From: B46-G9 sp964581175
GTDB lineage: Bacteria; Desulfobacterota; DSM-4660; Desulfatiglandales; Desulfatiglandaceae
Length of the DNA stretch: 64,000 bases
NCBI GenBank assembly: GCA_964581175.1
Contig: CAZONI010000006.1
Location: 30,951-94,950 of the forward strand
Direction: 5' to 3'
In this document: in pieces, positions 33,818 through 42,446 of the stretch
Layout: the number at the start of each line of letters is the position of its first letter
Numbering within the stretch: position 1 is the stretch's first letter
Program-made: the position numbers and the translations under genes
Notes under the pieces: model-generated
What the model was told of the DNA's origin: nothing
Databases searched by the model: none
The model's input: only the letters and a program-made list of their open reading frames with translations

Positions 33818-35005
33818 ATGATGTTGGATGCTGCAAGCTTTAGAGACATTGATCCCGGCCAGCGTGTGCTCATGGGGCCGGGCCCAAGTGACGTCCCCCC
33901 AAGGGTCCTGCAGGCCATGTCCGCGCCCTGTATCGGGCACCTCGACCCCTATTTTCTGGCAGTTATGGATGAGACCCAACAGCTCCTGCGGTCCCTTTTC
34001 CGGACTGAGAACGCGCTCACCATACCGGTCTCCGGGACCGGAAGTGCGGGCATGGAGACCTGCTTTGTGAACCTGGTGGAGCCGGGCGACGAGGTGGTCG
34101 TCGGTGTGAATGGGGTGTTCGGAACAAGGATGTGTGACATTGTGAACCGTATCGGGGGAAAACTCATCAGGGTCGATGCTGAATGGGGCCGGACCGTGGA
34201 CCCCCAGGCAGTTCGGAACGCAGCGAAAGGCAAAAACCCCAAGGTGATTGCCGTGGTCCACGCGGAGACCTCTACCGGGGCCTGCCAGCCTTTGGAAGAC
34301 CTCTCGGCCATTGCCAGAGAGTGCGGCGCCCTGTTCCTGGTGGATATGGTGACTTCCCTCGGGGGTATGGAAGTCTCGCTGGACGCCATGGGTATTGATG
34401 CAGCCTACAGCGGGACCCAGAAATGCATCTCGTGTCCTCCGGGACTTTCTCCGGTCTCGTTCAGTGCGGCGGGAATGAACGCCGTCACAAACAGGAAAAC
34501 CCCGGTGGTAAGCTGGTATCTGGACATGAGCATGGTGAGCAGTTACTGGGGAGCCGAACGGAAATATCACCACACCGCTCCGATAAATATGATATACGGA
34601 CTTCGGGAAGCCCTTCGTATCATTGCTGAAGAGGGTCTGGAGAAACGCTTTGCCAGACATCAATCGAACCATCGCGCCTTGGTGGCGGGAATCGAGGCAA
34701 TGGGTCTCTCCATGCTGGTCCCGGAAGCCGAGAGGCTGCCCATGCTCAACACCGTCCGCATCCCCGAAGGGACCGACGACGTTGCGGTTCGCAAGACCCT
34801 CTTGAATGCATTCGGCATCGAGATCGGCGGGGGATTGGGCGCCCTTGCGGGAAAGGTCTGGCGCGTGGGTCTCATGGGTCATGCGGCCCGCGAGAGAAAT
34901 GTGTTCCTGTTTCTGTCAGCGCTTGAAACGATCTTGAGGGCCCAGGGAGTCGCTGTCAAGCCCGGCGCACTGGAAGCCGCGTCCGCGGTGTATAGCGGAA
35001 GATAG
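33818..35005 (+). CDS. Alanine-glyoxylate / serine-pyruvate aminotransferase-type enzyme
   Basis: 395 residues from the ATG at 33818 (CCGGAGG six bases upstream). The frame extends back to 33704 but those codons belong to repeat copy C. Class V aminotransferase features: MGPGPSDVPPRVLQAM at the N-terminus, VSGTGSAGME in the cofactor loop, VDMVTSLGG, and PLP-binding Lys202 in YSGTQKCIS. It should transfer an amino group from Ala or Ser to glyoxylate or a similar 2-oxoacid in the cytoplasm. The next genes encode a GlcD/GlcE/GlcF-like oxidase, so glycolate-derived glyoxylate is a natural substrate. Confidence 0.85.
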   Translation: MMLDAASFRDIDPGQRVLMGPGPSDVPPRVLQAMSAPCIGHLDPYFLAVMDETQQLLRSLFRTENALTIPVSGTGSAGMETCFVNLVEPGDEVVVGVNGVFGTRMCDIVNRIGGKLIRVDAEWGRTVDPQAVRNAAKGKNPKVIAVVHAETSTGACQPLEDLSAIARECGALFLVDMVTSLGGMEVSLDAMGIDAAYSGTQKCISCPPGLSPVSFSAAGMNAVTNRKTPVVSWYLDMSMVSSYWGAERKYHHTAPINMIYGLREALRIIAEEGLEKRFARHQSNHRALVAGIEAMGLSMLVPEAERLPMLNTVRIPEGTDDVAVRKTLLNAFGIEIGGGLGALAGKVWRVGLMGHAARERNVFLFLSALETILRAQGVAVKPGALEAASAVYSGR

Positions 35006-35034
35006 CCCTGCCGTTGCCCTACAGGTGAATGCGA

Positions 35035-36420
35035 ATGAACAAACATATTCTCATCAGCGCACTGCAGGAAATCGTTGGCGATCCCAATGTGCTCTTCTCA
35101 CAGATGGACCTGACCCTTTACGGGTACGATGCCTCTCTTGAGAAAGGCATGCCGGACGTGGTGGTACTTCCCGGTTCCACACAAGAGGTGGGGGCGGTCG
35201 TCGCCCTGGCTCACCATGAAGAGATCCCGATTATTGCGCGAGGTTCGGGCACGAACATAAGCGGGGGGACCATCCCGATCCGTGGGGGGATCGTCCTGCA
35301 TTTGTCCAGGATGAACCGCATCCTGGAAATCGACATTCCCAACCGTACTGTGACAGTGGAACCCTGCGTTATCACGCAGGACCTCCAGAATCGCCTTCTT
35401 GAAGAGGGATTCACCTACGCTCCGGATCCCGCCAGCATGAAAGTATCCACCCTGGGCGGCAATGTCGGTGAAAACTCAGGCGGACCCCACTGCCTCAAGT
35501 ACGGCGTGACCACAAACCACGTGCTGGGCGCAGAAGTAGTACTTCATGACGGCAGCATCGTCCGGATCGGGAACAAATCCCAGGACCACCCCGGTTATGA
35601 CCTCATAGGTCTCCTGGTGGGGAGCGAAGGAACCCTTGGCGTGGTGACGAAAATAGTCCTGAAAATCCTCCGGGCTCCGGAGGCCGTGAAGACGATCCTT
35701 GCCATCTATGACACGGTTGAGGACGCGGGCAATACCGTATCGGCCATCATTGCCGAAGGGATCATTCCTGCGACCCTTGAAATGATGGATCATCTGGTCA
35801 TGAAGGCCGTTGAAGAATCGGTTCACGCCGGGTATCCCCTTGACGCGGCGGCGGTCCTCATTATTGAACTGGACGGTCTCCGAAACGGCATAGAGCGGCA
35901 GGCCGGAAAGATTGTTGAGATTTGCAGGGCCAACGGGGTGAGAGAATTCCATGTCGCGAAAAATGCTGCCGAACGGGAAGAGCTGTGGGCCGGAAGAAGA
36001 GGCGCTTTCGGGGCCGTCTCGCGGCTCAAACCCAGCTATATGGTTTGCGACGGGACTGTCCCGCGTACAAGGCTCCCGGAAGTGCTGAGCAAGGTGATCC
36101 ATGTGGGGGAAAAGTATCATTTATCCATCGGAAATGTCTTCCACGCGGGTGACGGGAACCTCCATCCCCTGATTCTCTTTGATGAAAGAAATGAAAAAGA
36201 ATTGGCGGCTGCCAAGGCCGCTTCGTCGGAGATCCTGAAAATATGTGCGGAGGCAGGCGGGACTATCAGCGGCGAACACGGGATAGGGATTGAAAAGCTC
36301 GATGAGATGTTTCTCATTTTTTCAGATGCGGATCTCGAGGTTATGCGGCGGGTGAAAAGGGCACTCGATCCGAAGAATATTCTGAATCCCGGCAAGCTGA
36401 TCCCGGTCGCGCATTCCTGA
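35035..36420 (+). CDS. glcD: FAD-linked 2-hydroxyacid oxidase subunit (GlcD-like)
   Basis: 461 residues from the ATG at 35035, chosen because AGGTG lies eight bases before it; an ATG two codons earlier sits too close. The PCMH-type FAD site has PIIARGSGTNISGGTIP (about 62-78), then NVGENSGGPHCLKYG and LVGSEGTLGVV. The C-terminus carries FHAGDGNLHP and ISGEHGIGIEK. This is the catalytic subunit of glycolate/D-lactate oxidase complexes; D-2-hydroxyacids are oxidised and electrons pass to the iron-sulfur subunit. With the next two genes it forms a GlcDEF-like set. A paralogue lies at 57.8 kb. Confidence 0.85.
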   Translation: MNKHILISALQEIVGDPNVLFSQMDLTLYGYDASLEKGMPDVVVLPGSTQEVGAVVALAHHEEIPIIARGSGTNISGGTIPIRGGIVLHLSRMNRILEIDIPNRTVTVEPCVITQDLQNRLLEEGFTYAPDPASMKVSTLGGNVGENSGGPHCLKYGVTTNHVLGAEVVLHDGSIVRIGNKSQDHPGYDLIGLLVGSEGTLGVVTKIVLKILRAPEAVKTILAIYDTVEDAGNTVSAIIAEGIIPATLEMMDHLVMKAVEESVHAGYPLDAAAVLIIELDGLRNGIERQAGKIVEICRANGVREFHVAKNAAEREELWAGRRGAFGAVSRLKPSYMVCDGTVPRTRLPEVLSKVIHVGEKYHLSIGNVFHAGDGNLHPLILFDERNEKELAAAKAASSEILKICAEAGGTISGEHGIGIEKLDEMFLIFSDADLEVMRRVKRALDPKNILNPGKLIPVAHS

Positions 36421-36487
36421 CATCAAGCGACGTTTTTCGTCCCTTTGCCGGTTCATCAATCCTCATGCGAGGGATGTGGAAGAACAT

Positions 36488-37912
36488 ATGAAAGAATTTG
36501 AAGATATTGTAGGGAAAGATTTTCTGAGTACCGACCATCAGACCTGTTCACGCTACGCTGTGGACGGTATGGAGCCCCAGGCGGTCCTTTTTCCCGGCGA
36601 TGTGGAAGCGCTGTCCGGAATCGTCAGAACTGCCTGTCAGGAGCACCTTTCCGTCGTCCCTTGGGGCGGCGGCACCCAAATGGCAAAGGGGGCAATCCCT
36701 TCCCGTCTTGATCTGGTCATATGTACGGAGCGCCTTGACAGGATCATCGATATTGATGCCGGAAACCTGACGGCTACGGTCCAGGCAGGGGTGCGGCTGT
36801 ATGATCTCCAGAGAATTGCGGCCGGAAACGAAAATCGTTGCTACATCCCCGTTGCGGCAGGCGGAAAGGAATTGGATGAGAGTGTCTGCTCTCTGCGGGA
36901 GAACAGGGGATGCTTTGTTCCCCTCGATGTCTTTGGCGGAAGCAGGACAACGATAGGCGGCATCATAGCGGCCAATACCAGCGGCCCGCGGCGATTGCTT
37001 TACGGCCTTCCCAGGGATATAGTACTGGGTGTGCGATATGTGGCGTCTACCGGTGAGATTGTCGGGATGGGCGGCAAGACAGTGAAGAACGTGGCAGGGT
37101 ACGATTTATGCAAATTGATGATCGGGTCCATGGGAACTCTCGGGATCCTGAGTGAAATGACCCTCCGGCTGCTCCCATTGCCGGAGAGAAGCGGGACCTG
37201 GATATTCATCTTCCCGGGACTCGAAGAAGCGGCAGCCTGTGTTGACGCCGTCTTTGCCGCTCCGCTGCTCCCTTGTGCCGTGGAAATTCTTAATTTGAAG
37301 GCCTGCGACGGCCTTCCCGCAGACGTGCCTGAACGGGGAGAGCAAGGATACTTCGGCGTGGTGGCGGGCGCAGAAGGGTCCGATGAGGCAGTGGAGCGCA
37401 TGAAGACCGATATGGAGACTCTGGCGGATGCCGCAGGCGCCACGGAGAAAATGTATCTGGATGATGATGCCCATCGAGAATTCTGGAGTTCTTATGGCCC
37501 GCCTGCAGCAGGTTTTTTTGGAGAGCAGAGTACGGCAGCCTGCCTCAAGCTCAACTACCCTCTTTCCTGTTATCGACGGGTCCTGGAACTGGCGGAGTCG
37601 GATGAGATCCGTGATCACGTATCGCTCGCATCTTACACCCACGCCGGGAGCGGTGTGACGCGGATCTATCTGGCGGCGGAAGAGAGCAATAAGAGCCGGC
37701 TCGCGAGAACTGTGGAATGGACGGAAAGACTCCTGACACACGTTTCCGAAATCGGCGGCAACCTGGTCGTGGAACATGCGGGTCCGGAATTGAAAAAGCA
37801 TTTGCCGGTTTGGGGTGCGCTGCGGGACGATGTGAAAGTCATGCACTGGGTCAAGAGGGCACTGGACCCTGAAGGGATTCTTTCTCCCGGGCGTTTTGTC
37901 GGAGGCGCGTAA
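36488..37912 (+). CDS. glcE: FAD-binding oxidase subunit (GlcE-like, long form)
   Basis: 474 residues from the ATG at 36488; a GTG four codons earlier is in frame. The FAD motif VVPWGGGTQMAKGAIP is near residue 58-73, and ANTSGPRRLLYGLPRD and DLCKLMIGSMGTLGIL follow. It is longer than E. coli GlcE (about 350) because a C-terminal region similar to GlcD, ending RALDPEGILSPGRF, is retained. Between glcD-like and glcF-like genes it most likely supplies the second flavin subunit. The gaps (67 bp before, 86 bp after) fit an operon. Confidence 0.75.
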   Translation: MKEFEDIVGKDFLSTDHQTCSRYAVDGMEPQAVLFPGDVEALSGIVRTACQEHLSVVPWGGGTQMAKGAIPSRLDLVICTERLDRIIDIDAGNLTATVQAGVRLYDLQRIAAGNENRCYIPVAAGGKELDESVCSLRENRGCFVPLDVFGGSRTTIGGIIAANTSGPRRLLYGLPRDIVLGVRYVASTGEIVGMGGKTVKNVAGYDLCKLMIGSMGTLGILSEMTLRLLPLPERSGTWIFIFPGLEEAAACVDAVFAAPLLPCAVEILNLKACDGLPADVPERGEQGYFGVVAGAEGSDEAVERMKTDMETLADAAGATEKMYLDDDAHREFWSSYGPPAAGFFGEQSTAACLKLNYPLSCYRRVLELAESDEIRDHVSLASYTHAGSGVTRIYLAAEESNKSRLARTVEWTERLLTHVSEIGGNLVVEHAGPELKKHLPVWGALRDDVKVMHWVKRALDPEGILSPGRFVGGA

Positions 37913-37998
37913 AGACCTCCAACCCCCTTTCGCCGATGTGTCGCCAGGGGAGACGGCAGCACTTTAGGTATCGGGCCATGATGCGAGGATGGTGATAG

Positions 37999-39141
37999 AT
38001 GAATTTAGCCCAGTTACGAAAACTTACCTACGACGAAGTGGCAAAATGCAGCAAATGTGGATTTTGCCTGCCAAGTTGTCCGATTTACTTAGTCCTCAGG
38101 ACTGAATCGGCTTCCCCAAGGGGCCGCAATGCCGTGACCCGGGCCGTTATTGAAGGCCGGCTGGGCTGGAGCGAAGATGTGGAAAAGACCATATTTCGCT
38201 GTTTGGGGTGCGGCGCCTGTACGGCCGCCTGTTTTCCTTCCATAAAGACGAGGGACGTTGTCTTCAAGGATCGGGAATGCCTGGTGACCGAAGGTTTTTA
38301 TCCGAAAGTCGCGACGGAACTTGCCGGGTATCTTGAAAACCGGCACAATATCTCCAACGAAGACAACGAAGAGCGGGGAGAATGGCAGGAACTTCTGGGG
38401 GAGCTTCCCGAGCGTTATTTTGAAAAGCAGCGTGCGGAGGTGGTTTACTTCGTGGGATGCGTCGCCTCCTTTTTCCCCATGGCACAGAAGATTCCCGCGA
38501 GTATGGTCCGCATCATGGAACGTGCCGGCGTTGATTTCACTATTCTCGGGGGTAAAGAATGGTGCTGTGGATATCCGTTGATTGGTGCGGGCATGCCGAA
38601 GAAGCTGACGAGTCTCATGGAGCACAACCTCTGCAAGGTGAAAGAGACAGGAGCAAAACAGATTGTGTTCACGTGCCCTTCCTGTTACCACACCTGGAAG
38701 AGTTTTTACAAGACGGGCGCAGAGATTTTGTCCTCAGCGGAGTTCATGTCCCGGTTGATTGGCGGGCAACGGCTTCATTTGAAAGAGTTGGAGGCGACCG
38801 TCACGTATCACGATCCCTGTGATCTCGGGCGAAACAGCGGTGTTTTTGAACCTCCCCGGGAAGTGCTTAGGGCTCTTCCGGGGGTCGATTTTGTGGAACT
38901 TAAAAAGAACAGACAGATGTGTACCTGCTGCGGGGGAGGGGGAAACCTGGAGATGGTTGATCCGGAACTCTCAGCGCGGGTGGCACAGATGAAGATAGAC
39001 GAAATAGTGAAAACCGGAGCCGATACAGTGGTCTCCTCCTGTCAGCAATGCCTCCGAACCATTGCCACACGGGCCAGAAGAACCAAAACCACGTTGAAGG
39101 TGAAGGATTTGACCGAACTGGTCGCAGAGGCCCTGGAGTAA
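37999..39141 (+). CDS. glcF: Iron-sulfur subunit with CCG domains (GlcF-like)
   Basis: 380 residues. Two 4Fe-4S motifs at the N-terminus (CSKCGFCLPSCP at about 15-26 and CLGCGACTAACFP at about 70-82) are followed by two cysteine-rich CCG domains, with FVGCVASFFP plus CCGYPLIGAG, and YHDPCDLGR plus CTCCGGGGN. This is the arrangement of GlcF/LldE/heterodisulfide-reductase-D-type proteins. It passes electrons from the flavin subunits to the quinone pool or another carrier, at the membrane edge. The gene is third in the aminotransferase-glcD-glcE-glcF run. A parvulin gene starts 60 bp after. Confidence 0.85.
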   Translation: MNLAQLRKLTYDEVAKCSKCGFCLPSCPIYLVLRTESASPRGRNAVTRAVIEGRLGWSEDVEKTIFRCLGCGACTAACFPSIKTRDVVFKDRECLVTEGFYPKVATELAGYLENRHNISNEDNEERGEWQELLGELPERYFEKQRAEVVYFVGCVASFFPMAQKIPASMVRIMERAGVDFTILGGKEWCCGYPLIGAGMPKKLTSLMEHNLCKVKETGAKQIVFTCPSCYHTWKSFYKTGAEILSSAEFMSRLIGGQRLHLKELEATVTYHDPCDLGRNSGVFEPPREVLRALPGVDFVELKKNRQMCTCCGGGGNLEMVDPELSARVAQMKIDEIVKTGADTVVSSCQQCLRTIATRARRTKTTLKVKDLTELVAEALE

Positions 39142-39200
39142 GTTGGTTCGTCCTGCCGAAACCACAGCTTCTCCGTCCACAGATGAAAGGAGAAAGAAAT

Positions 39201-40202
39201 ATGATTTCGAAACGTTGGCTGTCTTTATGGCTGCTGATGGCAGCTATTATTTTTTGCGTGATCGTGCCCCAGGCCGGTGCGGGTGAGTCAGCATCGGCAA
39301 AGGAAAAAGTGGCGGTCGTGAACGGCACGATTGTCACCCGGGGAGAGCTTGACCAGGAACTTCAGGTCGTCATGAAACGATTTGGGCGCGACGGAAAGAA
39401 CGTAGGGGCTGCACAGCTTTCTCAACTCGAATCACAGGTTCTGGAAAGCCTTATTGATCGGGAACTCCTTTTTCAGGAGGCCGAACAAGCCGGTATTCGT
39501 ATAGACGATAAGACGCTGGATGCGCAGCTGGAAAAACTCAAGAAACGCTTCTCCGATGAGGGGGGGTTCAAGAAGGCCATGGAGCAGATGCACCTGTCCG
39601 AACAGGATGTCCGCCGGCAGATCAGACGGGGAATGACCATCGAGCAATGGATCGACGGCAAATTTGTCCATAGCATCTCTGTTCCGGAAAAAGAGGTCAA
39701 GGAGTACTACGATTCCCACCTGAAGATGTTCCAGAGGCCCGAGGAGGTACGGGCGAGTCACATCCTGATCAAGGTCGATGCCAAGGCTGATGAGCAAACA
39801 AAGCTCAAGGCCCGAAAAGATCTCGAAGAAATTCAGAAAAAGCTCTTGAAGGGAGAGGACTTCGCAAAGCTTGCCAAGAAATATTCTCAGGGTCCCAGCG
39901 CTGCCAAGGGGGGAGACCTCGGCTATTTTCGCAGGGGACAGATGGTGCCTCCTTTCGAGAAGGCCGCGTTTGCCTTGAAGCCGGGAGAGGTGAGCGATAT
40001 CGTGGTGACCCGTTTCGGGTATCACCTGATCAAAGTCAGCGATATAAAACCGGCAAAGACATTTTCCTATCCGGAAGTGAAGGAAAAGCTGACGGGTTTT
40101 CTGAAAAAGGAAAAAATCAGCCAGGCCATTGATGCGCACGTAACAGAACTCAAGAAGGGAGCCAAGGTGGAGCGATTTCTGGCTCCGAAGGATCGCGGAT
40201 AG
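39201..40202 (+). CDS. Periplasmic parvulin-type peptidyl-prolyl isomerase (SurA/PrsA-like)
   Basis: 333 residues from the ATG at 39201 (AAAGGAG upstream); the frame reads back to 39048 inside the previous gene's end. A signal peptide (about 1-27, ending in QAGAG) is followed by a SurA_N-type helical chaperone region and one parvulin domain: VRASHILIKVD, AKKYSQGPSAAKGGDLGYF, GQMVPPFEKAAFALK and TRFGYHLIKV. The last 40 residues are a helical closing segment. The protein should fold outer-membrane proteins in the periplasm, in line with the LptD gene at 54.4 kb. Confidence 0.9.
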   Translation: MISKRWLSLWLLMAAIIFCVIVPQAGAGESASAKEKVAVVNGTIVTRGELDQELQVVMKRFGRDGKNVGAAQLSQLESQVLESLIDRELLFQEAEQAGIRIDDKTLDAQLEKLKKRFSDEGGFKKAMEQMHLSEQDVRRQIRRGMTIEQWIDGKFVHSISVPEKEVKEYYDSHLKMFQRPEEVRASHILIKVDAKADEQTKLKARKDLEEIQKKLLKGEDFAKLAKKYSQGPSAAKGGDLGYFRRGQMVPPFEKAAFALKPGEVSDIVVTRFGYHLIKVSDIKPAKTFSYPEVKEKLTGFLKKEKISQAIDAHVTELKKGAKVERFLAPKDRG

Positions 40203-40221
40203 CCCATATCTATTTTTTTGC

Positions 40222-40250
40222 TTGACCTTTTGGAAAATTATTGCTTAAGT
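40222..40250 (+). promoter_or_regulatory. Promoter for the cold-shock gene
   Basis: TTGACC at 40222-40227, 17-bp spacer, TTAAGT at 40245-40250. Transcription from here would give a leader of about 115 nt before the TTG start, as is typical of cold-shock genes whose leader folds differently at low temperature. Confidence 0.5.
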
Positions 40251-40373
40251 GCATGGAAAATGGGGCCCGGCTACCCCTGCGGGTCGATTTTACTCTGTTA
40301 GAACATGCGTTTGTGCCAGAGTGGCGACCTTGGGCTTGGGACCGGATGAGCTTTTTGAAAGGAGGCTAGCACT

Positions 40374-40574
40374 TTGGCAAACGGCACAGTAAAATGGTTC
40401 AGCGACAAGAAGGGGTATGGTTTTATCGAGCAGGAAGATGGTCCGGACATCTTCGTGCATTATTCATCCATCAACGGCACCGGGTTCAAAACACTGGCTG
40501 AAGGGGACAGGGTCACGTTTGACGTGGAAGAAAGTGACCGCGGTCCCGTGGCCAAAAACGTCAACAAAATGTAA
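40374..40574 (+). CDS. Cold-shock domain protein
   Basis: 66 residues. The start codon is TTG at 40374, eight bases after GGAGG; no ATG is in a suitable place. RNA-binding motifs of the cold-shock fold are complete: GTVKWFSDKKGYGFIEQ (RNP1) and DIFVHYSSI (RNP2). The protein should bind single-stranded nucleic acid and act as an RNA chaperone. It is monocistronic, with its own promoter and a strong terminator. The length is usual for CspA-type proteins. Confidence 0.95.
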   Translation: MANGTVKWFSDKKGYGFIEQEDGPDIFVHYSSINGTGFKTLAEGDRVTFDVEESDRGPVAKNVNKM

Positions 40575-40591
40575 TAGATAGCCTCTTCAGG

Positions 40592-40634
40592 AAAGGCATT
40601 TCACCGTAGCGGGGACGGTGAAATGCCTTTTTTT
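40592..40634 (+). terminator. Rho-independent terminator of the cold-shock gene
   Basis: A 16-bp perfect stem, AAAGGCATTTCACCGT (40592-40607) against 40615-40630, with a seven-base loop, then a run of T to 40634. A classic intrinsic terminator. Confidence 0.95.
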
Positions 40635-40751
40635 GTGTCAAAATTCCTGTTGCGGGAGGAGATAAACGACCTTCGGATATACGAGGCGCAAGGCGCAGGG
40701 CATAACCCCTTCTAGGGGTAGCCCAAACCCGGGTCCTCTGGACGTGGATCT

Positions 40752-42437
40752 TCACTTTTTGAGGGCCTGTTTGCAGGCGGCAATGAGCCGTTCCACCTCC
40801 GGTTCACCGTGACACTTATCGAAACACGAAAGAGCTTCCGTGAAACGACCCAGGTTCATGCGGCTGATTCCCAGGCACAAGCGAAGTTGCCGACTCCGGG
40901 GAAAATGCTGGAGTCCTTCGAGGAGAAACCGGGCAGATAAAGCGTATTCCTGCTTCTTCTGGTGGAGGATCCCGAGACCCAGGTAGGCACGGTGATCCGG
41001 ATGATACCGGAGGGCCTTCGTGTATAATTTTTCGGCCAGGCGATCCTTATCTCTGATTCCCTCTATGCGGGCATAATCTCCATGAGTGAACGTCATGGCG
41101 AGTCTTGAACAGAAGTCAGCGTGCAAGGGATAGAGGCCTTCTTCGTCCACCAGATCGATGGAGTCTGCGAACTCCGGCAGTGCACCGTAAAACGATTCCC
41201 TGAGCATTTTGCCGTAGGCCAGGACCTGTTCCTGCGTCAGGCTGGAGTCCGTTTCGAAATACATGATATCCTCAATTCTCTCCAACCAGATGTCATCCGT
41301 CGCTCCGGTCGCTTCTTTGTAGGTCTCGTAGAGGGCCGTGCCTGGAAAGATATCGAGGATATAAAAAATAGCACTCAGGGGTTTGATCCTGAGCATCAGA
41401 TCGATCGTCTCCTGGATTGTTTCTGACGTTTCCCCAGGGTTGCCGTAAATGAAATAGGACCGTGCCATTATTCCCATCCTGGTGGTGCTCGAAAACGCGT
41501 TCAGAATCTGGGACGACTTGATCTTTTTGTTGAGAAGGCCCCGGATCTTTTCCGAACCGCTCTCAACGCCGTAACTCACCTGCACGCAGCCCGCTTTTCT
41601 CATCCAGGAAAGGACCTCATCGTCCGCATCGCTTACCCGTGAAATAGCGACCCAGGTGATAGCGAGGCCTCTCCTGATGATCTCCCGGCATATTTCGATG
41701 ACCCTCTCCCTCTTCATGGTGAAGGTGTCGTCGGAAACGTAAAAGAACGAGACCCCTTTTTGGTGGAGCATTTCCAATTGGGTTACGAAGTAATCCACCG
41801 AATGGAATCGGACCTTGCGTCCCCAGAATGAAGGAGAACCGCAAAAGACACATTCCCATGGGCATCCCCGGGAGGAGATCACGTGCTGAAAGGTAAAGTA
41901 TTTCGCGGGATTTGGAAGGTCATCGATGTTCTGGAGAAAGGCCTCCGGCTGATTTCTGCTGATATTCCTGCCTGTCCGATAGGCGATCCCTGGAATGTCT
42001 TCCAGGTCCTTTTCTGCTCCGCCATTTTCGATCCATTTTGCCAGGAGCAGGAACGGCCTTTCTCCTTCTCCCAGCACCACAAAATCCACCTCTGGAAAAT
42101 GCGCGAGAAAATGCCTCCAGAGAAAAGAAGGACTGATCCCGCCGAAAACGACCTTTATATTCGGATTCTCTCCCTTGGCCAGGCGGGCTATCTCGATTGC
42201 TCCCCATCGGTTGGCCTGCAGGACAGAGAACCCCAGTACATCCGGGGTCCTTTCCCTGATGACCTTCTTAATGGCTGACGGATCATTGTTCAGCGCGTGC
42301 CAGTTGAGGAGTTCCACGTCATATCCATGTTCCTTCAACATAGCCCCCACATAATGGATGCCGATGGGCATCGCGCCCAGGTCTTCCTCGTGGATGCGTT
42401 TTTCGAGGAAATAGGGGTAGATGAGTAAGATCTTCAT
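40752..42437 (-). CDS. B12-binding-type radical SAM protein with TPR-like tail
   Basis: 561 residues. The N-terminus (about 1-135) is a cobalamin-binding-like Rossmann domain (MKILLIYPYF, MPIGIHYVGAMLKEHGYDVE), without the His that ligates cobalt in methionine synthase. The radical SAM motif is GCPWECVFCG (Cys192, 196, 199), followed by FYVSDDTFTMKR and VSYGVESGSEKIRGLLNK. The last 110 residues form TPR-like repeats (YTKALRYHPDHRAYLGLGIL, GLQHFPRSRQLRLCLGI). The reaction is unknown; similar proteins act on lipids, tetrapyrroles or RNA. It lies 9 bp after the kinase-like gene, so the two probably work together. Confidence 0.8.
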   Translation of the reverse strand: MKILLIYPYFLEKRIHEEDLGAMPIGIHYVGAMLKEHGYDVELLNWHALNNDPSAIKKVIRERTPDVLGFSVLQANRWGAIEIARLAKGENPNIKVVFGGISPSFLWRHFLAHFPEVDFVVLGEGERPFLLLAKWIENGGAEKDLEDIPGIAYRTGRNISRNQPEAFLQNIDDLPNPAKYFTFQHVISSRGCPWECVFCGSPSFWGRKVRFHSVDYFVTQLEMLHQKGVSFFYVSDDTFTMKRERVIEICREIIRRGLAITWVAISRVSDADDEVLSWMRKAGCVQVSYGVESGSEKIRGLLNKKIKSSQILNAFSSTTRMGIMARSYFIYGNPGETSETIQETIDLMLRIKPLSAIFYILDIFPGTALYETYKEATGATDDIWLERIEDIMYFETDSSLTQEQVLAYGKMLRESFYGALPEFADSIDLVDEEGLYPLHADFCSRLAMTFTHGDYARIEGIRDKDRLAEKLYTKALRYHPDHRAYLGLGILHQKKQEYALSARFLLEGLQHFPRSRQLRLCLGISRMNLGRFTEALSCFDKCHGEPEVERLIAACKQALKK

Positions 42438-42446
42438 GGCGCCTAT

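Noticed and set aside
33776..34882. 368-codon minus-strand frame opposite the aminotransferase
   Set aside because: The plus strand has the complete class V aminotransferase with its PLP Lys; the shadow frame has no motif.
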